From Planktosalinus sp963975935 (GTDB taxonomy: Bacteria; Bacteroidota; Bacteroidia; Flavobacteriales; Flavobacteriaceae): a DNA stretch of 64,000 nt. Made by a program: the position numbers and the translations under genes. The stretch is from positions 1 through 64,000 of the forward strand of contig CAXBIQ010000014.1 of NCBI GenBank assembly GCA_963975935.1, read 5' to 3'. A model generated the notes under the pieces. The model was not told the DNA's origin. It saw nothing but the letters and a program-made list of their open reading frames with translations, and did not search any database. This document shows, in pieces, positions 43,101 to 52,283 of the stretch. Every line of letters begins with the position of its first letter. Within the stretch, counting starts at the first letter, position 1.

Positions 43101-46100
43101 CTTTCCATCAGAAAGGGGTCCTTATAACTTTAACCCTGAAGCCGGAGGAACCAACACACTTCCCAACCCGGCTTCACGTTGGGCAGGTATTACAAGGGCA
43201 TTAACAACAACAGACTTTGAAAAGTCAAATGTTGAATACATCCAGTTCTGGGTAATGGATCCTTTTATCTATGATGAAAATGCCTCAAACAATGGCGGTC
43301 AATTAAGGTTTAACCTGGGAAGCATCTCTGAAGACATTCTTAAAACAGGAAGAAAACAATATGAAAACGGGCTTCCTCCTGATGGAGGTACTGAAGGTAC
43401 AACCCCAACGATTTATGGAAAAGTCCCCACAAATCAATCATTGGTTTATGCCTTTGATACAGATGGAGCACAACGCGCTAATCAGGATTTGGGTCTTGAC
43501 GGTGCAAACGACATAGAAGAAGCAGCTTTATTTCCGGATTTTGGAGGCTTGCCTGATCCGGCAGGAGATAACTATACATATTTCCTTCAGGCGGAAGGAG
43601 ATATTGTGACACGTTATAAAAATTACAATGGCACCCAGGGGAATTCACCGGTTGAAGTAACACAAACAAATCGTGGTTCCACAACATTACCTGATGTTGA
43701 AGATTACAACCGGGACAATACCATGAATACTGTTAACAGTTATTTTGAGTATGAAATAGATTTATATCCCGGGATGGATGTTGAGAATAACCCCTTTATT
43801 ACAGATGTAAAAGAGCTTGAGGTCAATCTTCAAAACAATCAAACCCAGGCAGTACGATGGGTTCAGTTTAAAGTACCAATCAGCTCTCCAACACGAGCCG
43901 TCAATGGAATTACAGACTTTAGGTCAATTCGTTTTATGCGCATGTTCCTTACTGATTTTGAGGAAGATATCACATTGAGGTTTGGAACTCTGGATTTGGT
44001 GAGAGGAGATTACAGAAGGTTTACACAAAGCCTTAATCCCGCAGGTATTCTTCCTGAAAACAGCAATACGACTTTTGAAGTTGAGTCAGTAAGTATAGAA
44101 GAAAATGCAAGCAGACAACCCATTCCATATGTACTTCCTCCCGGTATAGAGAGAGAAGAACTGATTAATAATAATACAAATGTTCGTCAAAATGAACAAT
44201 CCTTAGCTTTGAGGGTTTGTGATTTGGAACCTGAGGATGGCCGGGCAGTTTTCAAGAACTATAATATTGACATGCGTCAATATAAAAACCTTGAAATGTT
44301 CATTCACGCTGAGTCATTGTTAAACCAGCCTCCATTAAATGACGGAGATCTTGTTGCATTCATTCGGATGGGTAACGACTTAAACCAAAACTTTTATGAA
44401 ATAGAAATTCCACTCAATCCAACAAATTTTGGAGCATCAACACCAGAAGAGATATGGCCTGCCGCAAACAGATTAAACCTCCCGTTAAATTTATTGCAGG
44501 AAGTAAAAACCCTTGTATTGGGTAATCCAGAAAATTTTGATTTGAGTGAAGTTGTTTTCTTTAATGAATCTGAACTGGAAGGAGGAACATCGGGCCCAGA
44601 AAATGAGATGCGTATAGGGATTAAAGGAAACCCGAGTTTTGGTGCAGTAAGGACCATCATGATAGGACTGAAGAACAATACAGATAATAATCTTTGTGGG
44701 GAAGTATGGTTTAATGAACTTCGACTTTCTGAATTAAAAAATCAAGGAGGTTGGGCAGCTGTTGCAAGCATGGATGTAAATCTGGCCGACTTTGCAACTG
44801 TGAGTGCAACAGGAGGGAGATCAACTGTTGGCTTTGGCTCCATAGAGCAAGGTCCCAATGAAAGAAGTCTTGAAGATGTTCAGCAATATGATGTGGTAAC
44901 AAATCTAAATATGGGACAGTTGTTGCCCAGAAAATGGGGTATACAACTTCCGTTTAATTATTCCAGAGGTGAAGAATTGATTACACCGCTTTATGATCCT
45001 GAATTTCAGGATATTGAACTGGAAACCAGAATTGATAATACGGCAGATGCTGCAGAGAAAGACCAGATACGAGATCAGTCTGTAGAATATACAAAGCGCC
45101 AAAGTGTTAATTTTATAGGAGTCAGAAAAGAACGCACGGGTGATAAAAAACCACAACCCTACGATATTGAAAACATCACACTTTCTTATTCTTATAATCA
45201 GGTTGACCACAATAGTTTTGAGGTGGAGGAATCCCTTGAGCAAAATGTAAGGGTGGGGGCTACTTATGATTATAGTTTTGAACCAAAAACCTATGAACCT
45301 TTTAAAAACAATGATTCCATTTTCAGAAGCAGTTACTGGCAACTTTTAAAGGACTTTAATATTAATTATTTACCCACTAATATTTCTGCAAGTTCAAATA
45401 TTATAAGACAATATAACGAACAAAAATTCAGGGAAATCAATTTGTTGCCCGGTAACATTGGGTTGCCCACTTTATACCAGCGCAACTTTTTATTCGACTG
45501 GCAGTATGCAGTAAATTACAATTTGACCAATTCATTGCGTTTCAACTTTAATGCGTCAAACAACAGGATTGTGCAAAACTTTATTGATGAAGAGGGTATT
45601 ATTAATAATGATATTGGTGTGTGGGATGGCTTTTTTGATGTGGGTGAGCCCAATCAACATTTTCAAACCCTTCAGGTAAACTATGACCTGCCTTTCAATA
45701 AAGTACCATTCCTGAGGTTTATAAGGGCCACTTATTCTTACACAGGAAATTATCAATGGCAACGTGGAAGTGATTTGTTCAGGAATATTGAACTGGAACT
45801 TGAAGATGGTACTGTGGGTATATTTGATTTAGGAAACACTGTTCAAAATTCAAACACACATCGTATTAACTCAACCCTTGATATGAATAATTTCTATCGC
45901 TATATTGGGTTAACCAAAAGAAGACCGTCTCGTCAAACAGATGGTAACGAGCGAAATGAAGAAAGAGGTGGTCAGGGTCGAACAGGAGACGGTGGCGACG
46001 AAAAAAGTGAAGAACCCGGCTTGCGCGGTGGTACCAATGAAAGGGGCGGTGGAACAATAGGGAGCGGCGATGGCTCAGCTGTTGGCGCACCACAAGCATC

Positions 46101-47463
46101 CTTAAGTACCGGTGATAAAGCATACAATACAGCAATAGGACTTTTGACTGCTATTAAAAGGGCGCAATTTAACTATCAGGAAAATAACGGTATTTACCTT
46201 CCGGGTTATCTGCAATCTGTTGGTTTTATGGGGTCATTAAAGCCTTCTGTCGGGTTTGTTTTTGGTGGTCAGGGAGAAGTAAGGGAACTTGCGGCCCGTA
46301 AAGGATGGCTTACGATTTACCCTGAGTTTAATGAACAGTATACCGAGGTTGAAAACATTCAGCTGGATTATCAAACCAACATTGAACTGTTGCCTGATTT
46401 AAAAATTGACCTAAACGGAAGAAGGGCTTATTCAGAATCATTTGCAGAAAACTACATTGTTCAAGATGATCAATACCGTTCTTTGACACCCCGTACTTTT
46501 GGAAACTTTAATATATCAACAATATTAATAAAAACCGCTTTTTCAACAAGTGACGAGAATTCTTCTGAAACATTTCAGAAATTCAGGGATAACAGAACAA
46601 TTATAGCCAAACGCCTAGCAGAAGAATTTTATGGCACTACAACTTATCCGGGTTTTGACCAGGAATACCCCATAGGTTTTGGAAGAAATAATCAGGCTGT
46701 ATTGTTACCCGCATTTTTATCAGCATATTCAGGTACAGACCCTTCAAAAGTAAAAACAGGTATCTTCAGGAATTTCCCCATTCCAAATTGGGAACTGCGC
46801 TATACTGGTTTGATGAAAATAGACTGGTTTAAGAAAACATTCAAGCGTTTTTCAATACAACATGGGTACCGTGCAGATTATACTGTAAATCAATTTGAAA
46901 CAAACCTTGATTACAACCGAAACAATCCAACTGAGTTAGATCAATCAGGGAACTTTAAAAATGAGACATTACTCTCAAATGTTAATCTTTTAGAACAATT
47001 CAGTCCCCTGATTAAATTGGATTTTGAAATGCAAAACTCTATCAGGGTATTGACAGAAATCAGAAAAGACAGGGCACTTTCATTGAGTTTTGCCAATGGC
47101 TTACTCACCGAAATCCAAGGAATGGAATATATTGTAGGCTTGGGATACAGAATCAAAGATTTAAGAATAGGGACAAACTTCGGTGGAAATCAGCAGATTT
47201 TAAGAAGTGATTTAAATTTTAAACTTGATTTATCGATGCGTGATAATAAAACCATCATCCGTTACCTTGATGTTGATAACAACCAGGTGACATCTGGTCA
47301 AACCATATATGGAATTCAGTTTACAGCAGATTATGCCTTGAGCAAAAACCTTACAGCTTTGTTTTATTATGATCATTCATTTTCAGAATACGCAATTTCT
47401 ACTGCTTTTCCACAAACAACAATTAGAAGTGGTTTGACCCTGCGATATAATTTTGGGAATTAA
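40168..47463 (+). CDS. sprA: Type IX secretion translocon protein SprA
   Basis: SprA is the very large outer-membrane barrel of the type IX secretion system, needed for gliding and for secretion of adhesins and hydrolases in Bacteroidota. The protein has 2431 residues from a TTG start. It shows a signal-like hydrophobic stretch (YIVLIFSLFLLNTSVQG), a proline-rich early region, and long barrel-type beta stretches to the end, which closes in a final Phe-Gly-Asn. No in-frame ATG lies before the signal peptide, so TTG at 40168 is the best start. A Gly/Glu-rich low-complexity insertion lies at about residues 1917-1976. Confidence 0.94.
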   Translation: MGTNKYSNRKFRVNYIVLIFSLFLLNTSVQGQDTDPEQTPETEQDTTKTGFSMGQMNLPDPPSISDLYIYDPVSEMYIYNQMLGSFAISYPLVLTPQEYQDLIFQEEMKAYFKKKIDAADGRKEGAEEEQKNLLPSFYVNSNFFESIFGGNVIEVIPQGSVEMDLGLLYTKQDNPSFSPRNRSNLTFDFNQRISLSLLGKVGERLQITANYDTESTFDFQNQIKLEYTPTEDDIIQKIEVGNVSMPLNSSLIQGAQSLFGVKTELQFGKTRVTGVFSEQKSESRSVVAQGGGTINDFDVFALEYDENRHFFLAHYFRENYDKALEQYPFINSNVQITRVEVWVTNLTNNTENVRNIVALQDIGEANPSNIGLDFPPGGFINRPPNSYPDNRNNDFNPIGIEGNEQSILNSNIRNISTIQSGFGGVQVSEGKDYAKLENARMLMPNEYSLNTQLGYISLNQRLNNDEVLAVAFQYTVNGRVYQVGELSNGGVEANTGNPTGPDPNPIPDPNAPQPGEGQNLVVKMLKSNIVNVNQPIWDLMMKNIYNLDAFQLEQEDFRLNILYTDPSPLNYITPAAGSAEFPATPLPEDVDQTTLLRVFNLDRLNYTNDPQQGGDGFFDFLPGITIDAQNGRVIFTTVEPFGEHLFDELRSPGSSENYDVPATYNANQNKYVFRSLYRTTKVVAEQEDSDKNKFQLKGSYKSSGADGISIGAFNIPQGSVTVTAGGRVLSEGVDYTVNYQLGRVQILDQALLNSNTPIQITTENNAVFGQQTKRFTGLNVEHQFNENFLIGATYLNLNERPLTPKTNLASEPINNTILGFNANYSTQVPFLTRLVNKLPNIDTDVESNLSLRGEFAYLIPGSPKVADFEGKTTVYVDDFEGSQTLLDIKAPLSWALASTPVDFGGDIENNNPAYNYNRARLAWYTIDPVFYSSQRPDGITNDDLSSYATRRLFINEIFPDTDIVQGQTQAIFSLDLSYFPSERGPYNFNPEAGGTNTLPNPASRWAGITRALTTTDFEKSNVEYIQFWVMDPFIYDENASNNGGQLRFNLGSISEDILKTGRKQYENGLPPDGGTEGTTPTIYGKVPTNQSLVYAFDTDGAQRANQDLGLDGANDIEEAALFPDFGGLPDPAGDNYTYFLQAEGDIVTRYKNYNGTQGNSPVEVTQTNRGSTTLPDVEDYNRDNTMNTVNSYFEYEIDLYPGMDVENNPFITDVKELEVNLQNNQTQAVRWVQFKVPISSPTRAVNGITDFRSIRFMRMFLTDFEEDITLRFGTLDLVRGDYRRFTQSLNPAGILPENSNTTFEVESVSIEENASRQPIPYVLPPGIEREELINNNTNVRQNEQSLALRVCDLEPEDGRAVFKNYNIDMRQYKNLEMFIHAESLLNQPPLNDGDLVAFIRMGNDLNQNFYEIEIPLNPTNFGASTPEEIWPAANRLNLPLNLLQEVKTLVLGNPENFDLSEVVFFNESELEGGTSGPENEMRIGIKGNPSFGAVRTIMIGLKNNTDNNLCGEVWFNELRLSELKNQGGWAAVASMDVNLADFATVSATGGRSTVGFGSIEQGPNERSLEDVQQYDVVTNLNMGQLLPRKWGIQLPFNYSRGEELITPLYDPEFQDIELETRIDNTADAAEKDQIRDQSVEYTKRQSVNFIGVRKERTGDKKPQPYDIENITLSYSYNQVDHNSFEVEESLEQNVRVGATYDYSFEPKTYEPFKNNDSIFRSSYWQLLKDFNINYLPTNISASSNIIRQYNEQKFREINLLPGNIGLPTLYQRNFLFDWQYAVNYNLTNSLRFNFNASNNRIVQNFIDEEGIINNDIGVWDGFFDVGEPNQHFQTLQVNYDLPFNKVPFLRFIRATYSYTGNYQWQRGSDLFRNIELELEDGTVGIFDLGNTVQNSNTHRINSTLDMNNFYRYIGLTKRRPSRQTDGNERNEERGGQGRTGDGGDEKSEEPGLRGGTNERGGGTIGSGDGSAVGAPQASLSTGDKAYNTAIGLLTAIKRAQFNYQENNGIYLPGYLQSVGFMGSLKPSVGFVFGGQGEVRELAARKGWLTIYPEFNEQYTEVENIQLDYQTNIELLPDLKIDLNGRRAYSESFAENYIVQDDQYRSLTPRTFGNFNISTILIKTAFSTSDENSSETFQKFRDNRTIIAKRLAEEFYGTTTYPGFDQEYPIGFGRNNQAVLLPAFLSAYSGTDPSKVKTGIFRNFPIPNWELRYTGLMKIDWFKKTFKRFSIQHGYRADYTVNQFETNLDYNRNNPTELDQSGNFKNETLLSNVNLLEQFSPLIKLDFEMQNSIRVLTEIRKDRALSLSFANGLLTEIQGMEYIVGLGYRIKDLRIGTNFGGNQQILRSDLNFKLDLSMRDNKTIIRYLDVDNNQVTSGQTIYGIQFTADYALSKNLTALFYYDHSFSEYAISTAFPQTTIRSGLTLRYNFGN

Positions 47464-47507
47464 AATTTGATACCTTTACAGTCTATAAAATATAAATAAG
47501 CAACAAA

Positions 47508-47888
47508 ATGAACATACCGGAAAATTTAAAGTACACAAAAGACCACGAATGGATTAAAATAGACGGGGATATCGCAACAGTGGGAATTACAGATTTTGCC
47601 CAAAAGGAGCTGGGCGATATTGTCTACGTTGAGGTGGATACCGTTGGTGAATCTTTGCAAATAGAAGAGGTTTTTGGAACCGTGGAAGCTGTAAAAACCG
47701 TTTCAGATTTATTTTCACCCCTCTCAGGTGAAATTATGGAGTTTAATGAGCAACTTGATTCAGAACCTGAAAAAGTAAATACAGACCCTTATGGAGAGGG
47801 ATGGATGATAAAAATTAAAATTTCTGACACTTCAGAAATAGAAAATTTAATGGATGATAAAGCTTATAAAGAGCTTGTTGGCGCCTAA
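47508..47888 (+). CDS. gcvH: Glycine cleavage system H protein
   Basis: The 126-residue protein carries the lipoyl arm that shuttles the aminomethyl group between GcvP and GcvT. It has the family motifs: YTKDHEWIKIDGDIATVGITDFAQKELGDIV, and the lipoylated lysine in GTVEAVKTVSDL. Its place after sprA is part of the conserved block in this family, though no gcvP or gcvT is nearby. A near-consensus TACCTTTA at 47471 could be its own promoter. The 3' end overlaps the next gene by 35 bp. Confidence 0.96.
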   Translation: MNIPENLKYTKDHEWIKIDGDIATVGITDFAQKELGDIVYVEVDTVGESLQIEEVFGTVEAVKTVSDLFSPLSGEIMEFNEQLDSEPEKVNTDPYGEGWMIKIKISDTSEIENLMDDKAYKELVGA

Positions 47889-48267
47889 ATTTCTTTTTGT
47901 ATTAGCGCTCACATACACAATTGCAATTACTGTTGGTTCGCTGATGCGTTCAGAGGAGATACCAAAAATAGGTTTTGAAATATCTGATAAAGTAATTCAT
48001 TTTATCGCATATGGTTTTTTATTGGTTTTTTGGTTTTTATTTGCCCTTACAACTTTCAGAAACACCCGATATATAAAAAATCTTTTAACTGCGGCCCTCT
48101 TTAGCTTGGTTTATGGTATAATTATTGAGGTATTACAAGGTGTAATGGTTTTGTCAAGACAAGCTGATTTTCAAGATGTCATAGCCAATTTTGCCGGTAT
48201 AACTTTTGCCTTTTTAATACTCGTTTTATTACGAAATAAAATAATAACTTTAAAAAGTATAAATTAG
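47854..48267 (+). CDS. VanZ-like membrane protein
   Basis: The 137-residue protein has four hydrophobic segments (for example FLFVLALTYTIAITVGSLM and FIAYGFLLVFWFLFALTTF) with a SDKVIHFIAYG motif and EVLQGVMVLSRQADFQDVIANFAG, both typical of VanZ-like proteins. VanZ gives low teicoplanin resistance in enterococci, but the role of these short homologs is unknown. The ATG lies inside gcvH, overlapping it by 35 bp in another frame, so coupling is likely. A start further downstream would lose the first helix. Confidence 0.85.
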   Translation: MIKLIKSLLAPKFLFVLALTYTIAITVGSLMRSEEIPKIGFEISDKVIHFIAYGFLLVFWFLFALTTFRNTRYIKNLLTAALFSLVYGIIIEVLQGVMVLSRQADFQDVIANFAGITFAFLILVLLRNKIITLKSIN

Positions 48268-48320
48268 CTTTAATATAAAACAGAATTTACATATTTTAGC
48301 AACAATAAAACAGGAAAACT

Positions 48321-49040
48321 ATGGAGCCTAAAAAAAATCCAAAAGCAGATCTCACTAAAAGAAGCGTTTTATTCTTCCAGATAGGAATGATAATTATGCT
48401 TTTTGTTGCGTGGCAAGCTATTGAATGGAAGACCTATGATAAAGATGCAATCGATATTGGTCAATTGAACCTTGACGATGAGGACGAGGAAGAAATCCCA
48501 ATCACTGAATTTATCCCACCACCACCACCACCACCACCACCGCCACCGGCTCCTGAAGTTATTGAGGTAGTTGAGGATGATGAAGAAATAGAAGAAACCG
48601 AGATAGAATCTACAGAAACTGATCAATTTGAAGAAATTGTGGAAATTGAAGAGGTTGAAGAAGCCGTTGAAGAAATTGCAGATGTTCCGTTTGCAGTTAT
48701 CGAAAACGTGCCAATCTACCCCGGTTGTGAAAACATGAAAAACAACAACGAGCGCAAAAAATGTATGTCTGAAAAAATTGACGCCTTTGTTAAGAGAAAG
48801 TTCAATGCAGAATTGGCAAATGACTTGGGGCTTTCAGGAAGACAAAGAATATCTGTACAGTTTAAAATAGATAATAACGGTAGGGTAGTTGATGTTTTGG
48901 CTCGTGCTCCACATCCAAGACTGGAAGCTGAGGCTAAAAAAGTAATAAGTGAACTGCCAAACATGACTCCCGGAAAACAAAGGGGAAAAGCTGTTGGGGT
49001 TCTATACTCATTACCGATACTTTTTCAGGTAGAAAATTAA
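48321..49040 (+). CDS. TonB-family energy transducer protein
   Basis: The 239-residue protein has one N-terminal membrane helix (VLFFQIGMIIMLFVAWQAI), a run of eleven prolines and an acidic periplasmic linker (EEIEETEIESTETDQFEEIVEIEEVEEAVEE), then a TonB C-terminal domain. The domain opens with VPIYPGCE...ERKKCMSEKI and holds two cysteines that could form a disulfide. TonB carries energy from ExbB/ExbD to outer-membrane transporters. No exbBD is nearby. A paralog follows, and the domain is shared with RemB. Confidence 0.9.
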   Translation: MEPKKNPKADLTKRSVLFFQIGMIIMLFVAWQAIEWKTYDKDAIDIGQLNLDDEDEEEIPITEFIPPPPPPPPPPPAPEVIEVVEDDEEIEETEIESTETDQFEEIVEIEEVEEAVEEIADVPFAVIENVPIYPGCENMKNNNERKKCMSEKIDAFVKRKFNAELANDLGLSGRQRISVQFKIDNNGRVVDVLARAPHPRLEAEAKKVISELPNMTPGKQRGKAVGVLYSLPILFQVEN

Positions 49041-49063
49041 TATAATAGTATTGATACATATAT

Positions 49064-49091
49064 AAACCACCTGTTTTTCAGGTGGTTTTTT
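49064..49091 (+). terminator. Terminator between the two TonB-like genes
   Basis: A perfect 10-bp stem, AAACCACCTG (49064-49073) with CAGGTGGTTT (49079-49088), loop of five T, then a T run. Confidence 0.92.
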
Positions 49092-49143
49092 GTTTTGGCA
49101 CCTTTCTTGATTTCAATCTTTTATAACTATAAAATCTTGAGGT

Positions 49144-49941
49144 ATGAAAGCATTAAAAAAGGTTGTCGTTTTTTTTACAGGAAGTAATAAAAAGCAAAAG
49201 AACTCAAAAAAGGACGCAAACATTCCTTACAACTCAACCCTTTTCTTTCAATTGGGAATAGTAGTAAGTATATCAGTTGTTGCGTTGATTATCAATTCCT
49301 CTTTTACTGATATAAAGGATTATGGAGATTCACGGCCTGATGTACGTGAAGGTGAAGAAATCTATTTTCACAGTTTTACCATTCTTAAGCCGGAAGTTAA
49401 ACCTGAGGTTCTTGAAGAACCAAAGCCGAAAAAGAAAATAATAAAAGATAAAGTTATCATAGACAATGACCCTGATGTTAAAGGAGAAGAGCCTGTGGTT
49501 GACCCTGACCCTGTAGAAATACCGGTTGACTCTAAGCCCGTTGCGCCAACGCCCCCTGAAAAGAAAGAGGAGCCTTCAAACTATTCGGTCATGGGAGTAG
49601 AAAGAGTTCCGGTATTTCCAGGCTGTGAGTATTTAAGTGATAATGTGGAACGCCGGGAATGTATGTCTTCCGAAATCGAAAAAATAATCCACAGAAGGTT
49701 CAACACTTCAATTGCATCAGAAATTGGATTAAAAGGAAATCAACGCATTTATGTAAACTTCATCATCAATAAAGAGGGACAAGTTGCCGATGTAAAAGTA
49801 AGGGCTCCCCACCCAAAACTTGAGAAGGAAGCAAAACGCGTCATCAATATGATTCCAAAAATGCTTCCCGGTATGCAAAACAATAAAGATGTGGCCGTGA
49901 TGTTTAACCTTCCGATCATATTTGACGTAAAAGATTATTAG
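49144..49941 (+). CDS. TonB-family energy transducer protein, second paralog
   Basis: The 265-residue protein has an N-terminal helix (LFFQLGIVVSISVVALIIN) and a Pro/Lys/Asp-rich linker (PEVKPEVLEEPKPKKK, then VDPDPVEIPVDSKPVAPTPPEKKE). The C-terminal domain VPVFPGCEYLSD...ERRECMSSEIE matches its upstream neighbour closely, with the same two cysteines. The two are a tandem duplication. A terminator separates them, so each seems to have its own transcript. Confidence 0.9.
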   Translation: MKALKKVVVFFTGSNKKQKNSKKDANIPYNSTLFFQLGIVVSISVVALIINSSFTDIKDYGDSRPDVREGEEIYFHSFTILKPEVKPEVLEEPKPKKKIIKDKVIIDNDPDVKGEEPVVDPDPVEIPVDSKPVAPTPPEKKEEPSNYSVMGVERVPVFPGCEYLSDNVERRECMSSEIEKIIHRRFNTSIASEIGLKGNQRIYVNFIINKEGQVADVKVRAPHPKLEKEAKRVINMIPKMLPGMQNNKDVAVMFNLPIIFDVKDY

Positions 49942-49962
49942 GAAATATAATATAACCTGAGA

Positions 49963-49990
49963 GACCCGATGTTTTTTTCATCGGGTTTTC
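49963..49990 (+). terminator. Terminator after the second TonB-like gene
   Basis: ACCCGATG (49964-49971) pairs with CATCGGGT (49979-49986) around a T-rich loop, followed by T-rich sequence. Confidence 0.88.
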
Positions 49991-50055
49991 TTTTTCAATA
50001 AGTCAAAAACTTCAAAAAAAACGTATCTTTCGGCTTGAATTTTATCGTTTTGCTT

Positions 50056-52149
50056 ATGGTTTTTAGGTTTCTTTTTTCGGTAATATTTTTCTTGTCTTTG
50101 CCTCTTTTAGCTCAAGAATCTCTGGATGAATTTGAAAAATACCCCGTCTTCCCGGAATGTGAAAATGAAACAATCACAAACTTAAAATCGTGTTTTGACA
50201 CAACGCTTCAGGCTTTTTTTATTGAAAATTTCACCATGCCTGAAATTGTTTCCCAAGAAGAATATAAAGGCCAGCTCGTTGTTTTTTTTGAAGTAGAACG
50301 TGAGGGCAATTTCAAAATATTGTATACAGATGCGGTTTATAAAGAATTAAAAGAAGAAGCCCAGCGGGTTTTTGACTTACTTCCCAAAATTACACCGGCA
50401 ACCTACAGCGGTCGGCCCACCTATGCCCAATTTACAATGCCTGTAAAAATTCCGCTTGAGCGCAATGCCATGATAGGGACACAGGCTGTTTCCGCTAAGG
50501 ATGCTTTGCTAATTGATAAATCTGATGAATATGATGAGGTAGTCAATCTGGGTTATAGCAATGAGAAGTACAACAGCAGTATCAATGTGCCGTTATCTCA
50601 TCAGGAATATGCCCGTTTTGATTATTATATGAATCAGGTGGGAAACAACGCCCACACGGCACAAAAGCCATTTATCTATAAAGAGGTGAATACATATTTT
50701 GATATGGAAGCCCGGGATAATATGTTGTTTAAAAATAAAAGCTCCTGGTTTGGCCGAAAATTCTGGAACGAGCACATGGTTTCTTTTAAAGGTAAAAATT
50801 ACTGGTTTATACTTGACCCGGGTGTTGATCTGCAGCTGGGGAGTGATTCAAATAGTGATGAATACACATACAACAATACGCGTATTGGAGTGGTGCAGGG
50901 AGGTTTGGGAAAAATGCTGAATTTCCATGCCGTGATTTATGAAAGCCAGGGACGCTTTGCAGATTATTTTAACCGTTATGCAGAATCCATTGCTGCAGAT
51001 GGTGGTGGAAACCCGGCTATTATTCCCGCCTTTGGCATTGCAAAAGAATTCAAGGAAACAGATTATGATTATCCTTTGGCGACAGGATATCTCTCCTTCA
51101 GTCCCAATGAAATGTTCAATATACAGTTTGGTCATGGAAAAAATTTCCTGGGTGATGGGTATCGCTCTTTATTTCTCAGTGATGTTGGAAGCCCCAGTCC
51201 TTACTTAAAAATAAACACAACCTTCTGGAAATTAAAATATACAAATACATGGATGTCTTTGCGCGATGTGCGTCAGGAAGTAACCGAAGATGGCGCGTTT
51301 GAAACCAAATATATGGCAACTCACTATTTGAGTTATAATGTAAGCAAACGGTTAAACATTGGTCTCTTTGAGAGTGTTCTTTGGGACAACAGCAATGACA
51401 GGGGCATTGATGTAAATTATTTAAATCCTGTGATTTTTTACAGGGCTATTGAGTTTTCTACCGGCCCACGCTCAGGGAATGCACTGATAGGTTTGAGCGC
51501 AAAATACAAGGTTTCAGATAATGTGGCTGCTTATAGTCAGTTTATCATTGATGAGTTTTCTTCTGCTGATGTTTTTGGAGGTGAAAAGAGCTGGAAAAAT
51601 AAATTGGGCTTTCAGGTAGGAGTCAAATATTTTAATGCTTTCAATATAGATAACTTGTACCTTCAGGCAGAATACAATCAGGTGAGACCTTATACATATT
51701 CCCATAACACCATTGTCTTGAATTATGGTCATAACAACCAGTCCATGTCACATTTATGGGGTTCAAATTTCAAAGAGTTTATTGGCATTGCACGTTATGA
51801 GAAAGGCCGCCTTTTTGGAAGTGCAAAGGTTGTGTTTGGTGAAAAAGGTTTTGATTTCAATGACGGAACAGACGATTTTAACTACGGTGGCGATATTTAC
51901 AGGGATGAACGCGACAGGCCCGGTGATTTTGGACAAGAAATCGCCCAGGGAAATACTACCTCAATCTTTCATAGTGAAATTCAAGCCGGTTATTTAATCA
52001 ATCCTTCAACCAACCTCAAGGTTTACGGAAGTTTGATTTACAGGGACTTTGACCCCACGGTAAATACTGCAACAGACTTTAAAAACACAACTACCTGGTT
52101 TAATTTTGGAATCAGGACAGACTTGTTTAATTGGTATAATGATTTTTAA
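50056..52149 (+). CDS. remB: Gliding motility protein RemB
   Basis: From the ATG at 50056 the protein has about 697 residues with a signal peptide (FLFSVIFFLSLPLLAQ). The first roughly 130 residues after it carry a TonB-C-like domain (YPVFPECENETITNLKSCF, later PKITPATYSGR) like those of the two upstream proteins. The rest resembles a capsule-assembly Wzi-type barrel (LSFSPNEMFNIQFGHGKNFLGDGYRSLFLSD). RemB is known from F. johnsoniae as an accessory gliding protein near sprA; I recognise it by this and by location. A TTG start 21 bases upstream would give an odd N-terminus. A TATCTTTC at 50024 may be its -7 element. Confidence 0.85.
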   Translation: MVFRFLFSVIFFLSLPLLAQESLDEFEKYPVFPECENETITNLKSCFDTTLQAFFIENFTMPEIVSQEEYKGQLVVFFEVEREGNFKILYTDAVYKELKEEAQRVFDLLPKITPATYSGRPTYAQFTMPVKIPLERNAMIGTQAVSAKDALLIDKSDEYDEVVNLGYSNEKYNSSINVPLSHQEYARFDYYMNQVGNNAHTAQKPFIYKEVNTYFDMEARDNMLFKNKSSWFGRKFWNEHMVSFKGKNYWFILDPGVDLQLGSDSNSDEYTYNNTRIGVVQGGLGKMLNFHAVIYESQGRFADYFNRYAESIAADGGGNPAIIPAFGIAKEFKETDYDYPLATGYLSFSPNEMFNIQFGHGKNFLGDGYRSLFLSDVGSPSPYLKINTTFWKLKYTNTWMSLRDVRQEVTEDGAFETKYMATHYLSYNVSKRLNIGLFESVLWDNSNDRGIDVNYLNPVIFYRAIEFSTGPRSGNALIGLSAKYKVSDNVAAYSQFIIDEFSSADVFGGEKSWKNKLGFQVGVKYFNAFNIDNLYLQAEYNQVRPYTYSHNTIVLNYGHNNQSMSHLWGSNFKEFIGIARYEKGRLFGSAKVVFGEKGFDFNDGTDDFNYGGDIYRDERDRPGDFGQEIAQGNTTSIFHSEIQAGYLINPSTNLKVYGSLIYRDFDPTVNTATDFKNTTTWFNFGIRTDLFNWYNDF

Positions 52150-52203
52150 CCATTCCAAGAGCAAATATCCCTCTGTTAAAATAAAATAATCTGATAATAA
52201 ATA

Positions 52204-52234
52204 TTGCGTAAGCATACTCCTTGAAGTATCTTTG
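52204..52234 (+). promoter_or_regulatory. Predicted promoter of the ctaB-cox3 operon
   Basis: TTG (52204-52206), a 20-bp spacer and TATCTTTG (52227-52234) fit the Bacteroidota consensus well. The predicted start near 52240 lies downstream of the upstream TTG codon at 52221 and so decides the ctaB start. Confidence 0.75.
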
Positions 52235-52283
52235 CACCGATTTACGGAGACCTCATTTTTCCGTAAAGGAAAACGATAAAAAA

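Noticed and set aside
46000..46095. The Gly/Glu-rich part of sprA as a possible frameshift or an inserted element.
   Set aside because: The frame remains open and in phase on both sides, and no inverted or direct repeats flank the segment.
50035..50055. TTG start for RemB 21 bases upstream.
   Set aside because: The ATG at 50056 gives a standard signal peptide; the TTG would add seven hydrophobic residues with no benefit.
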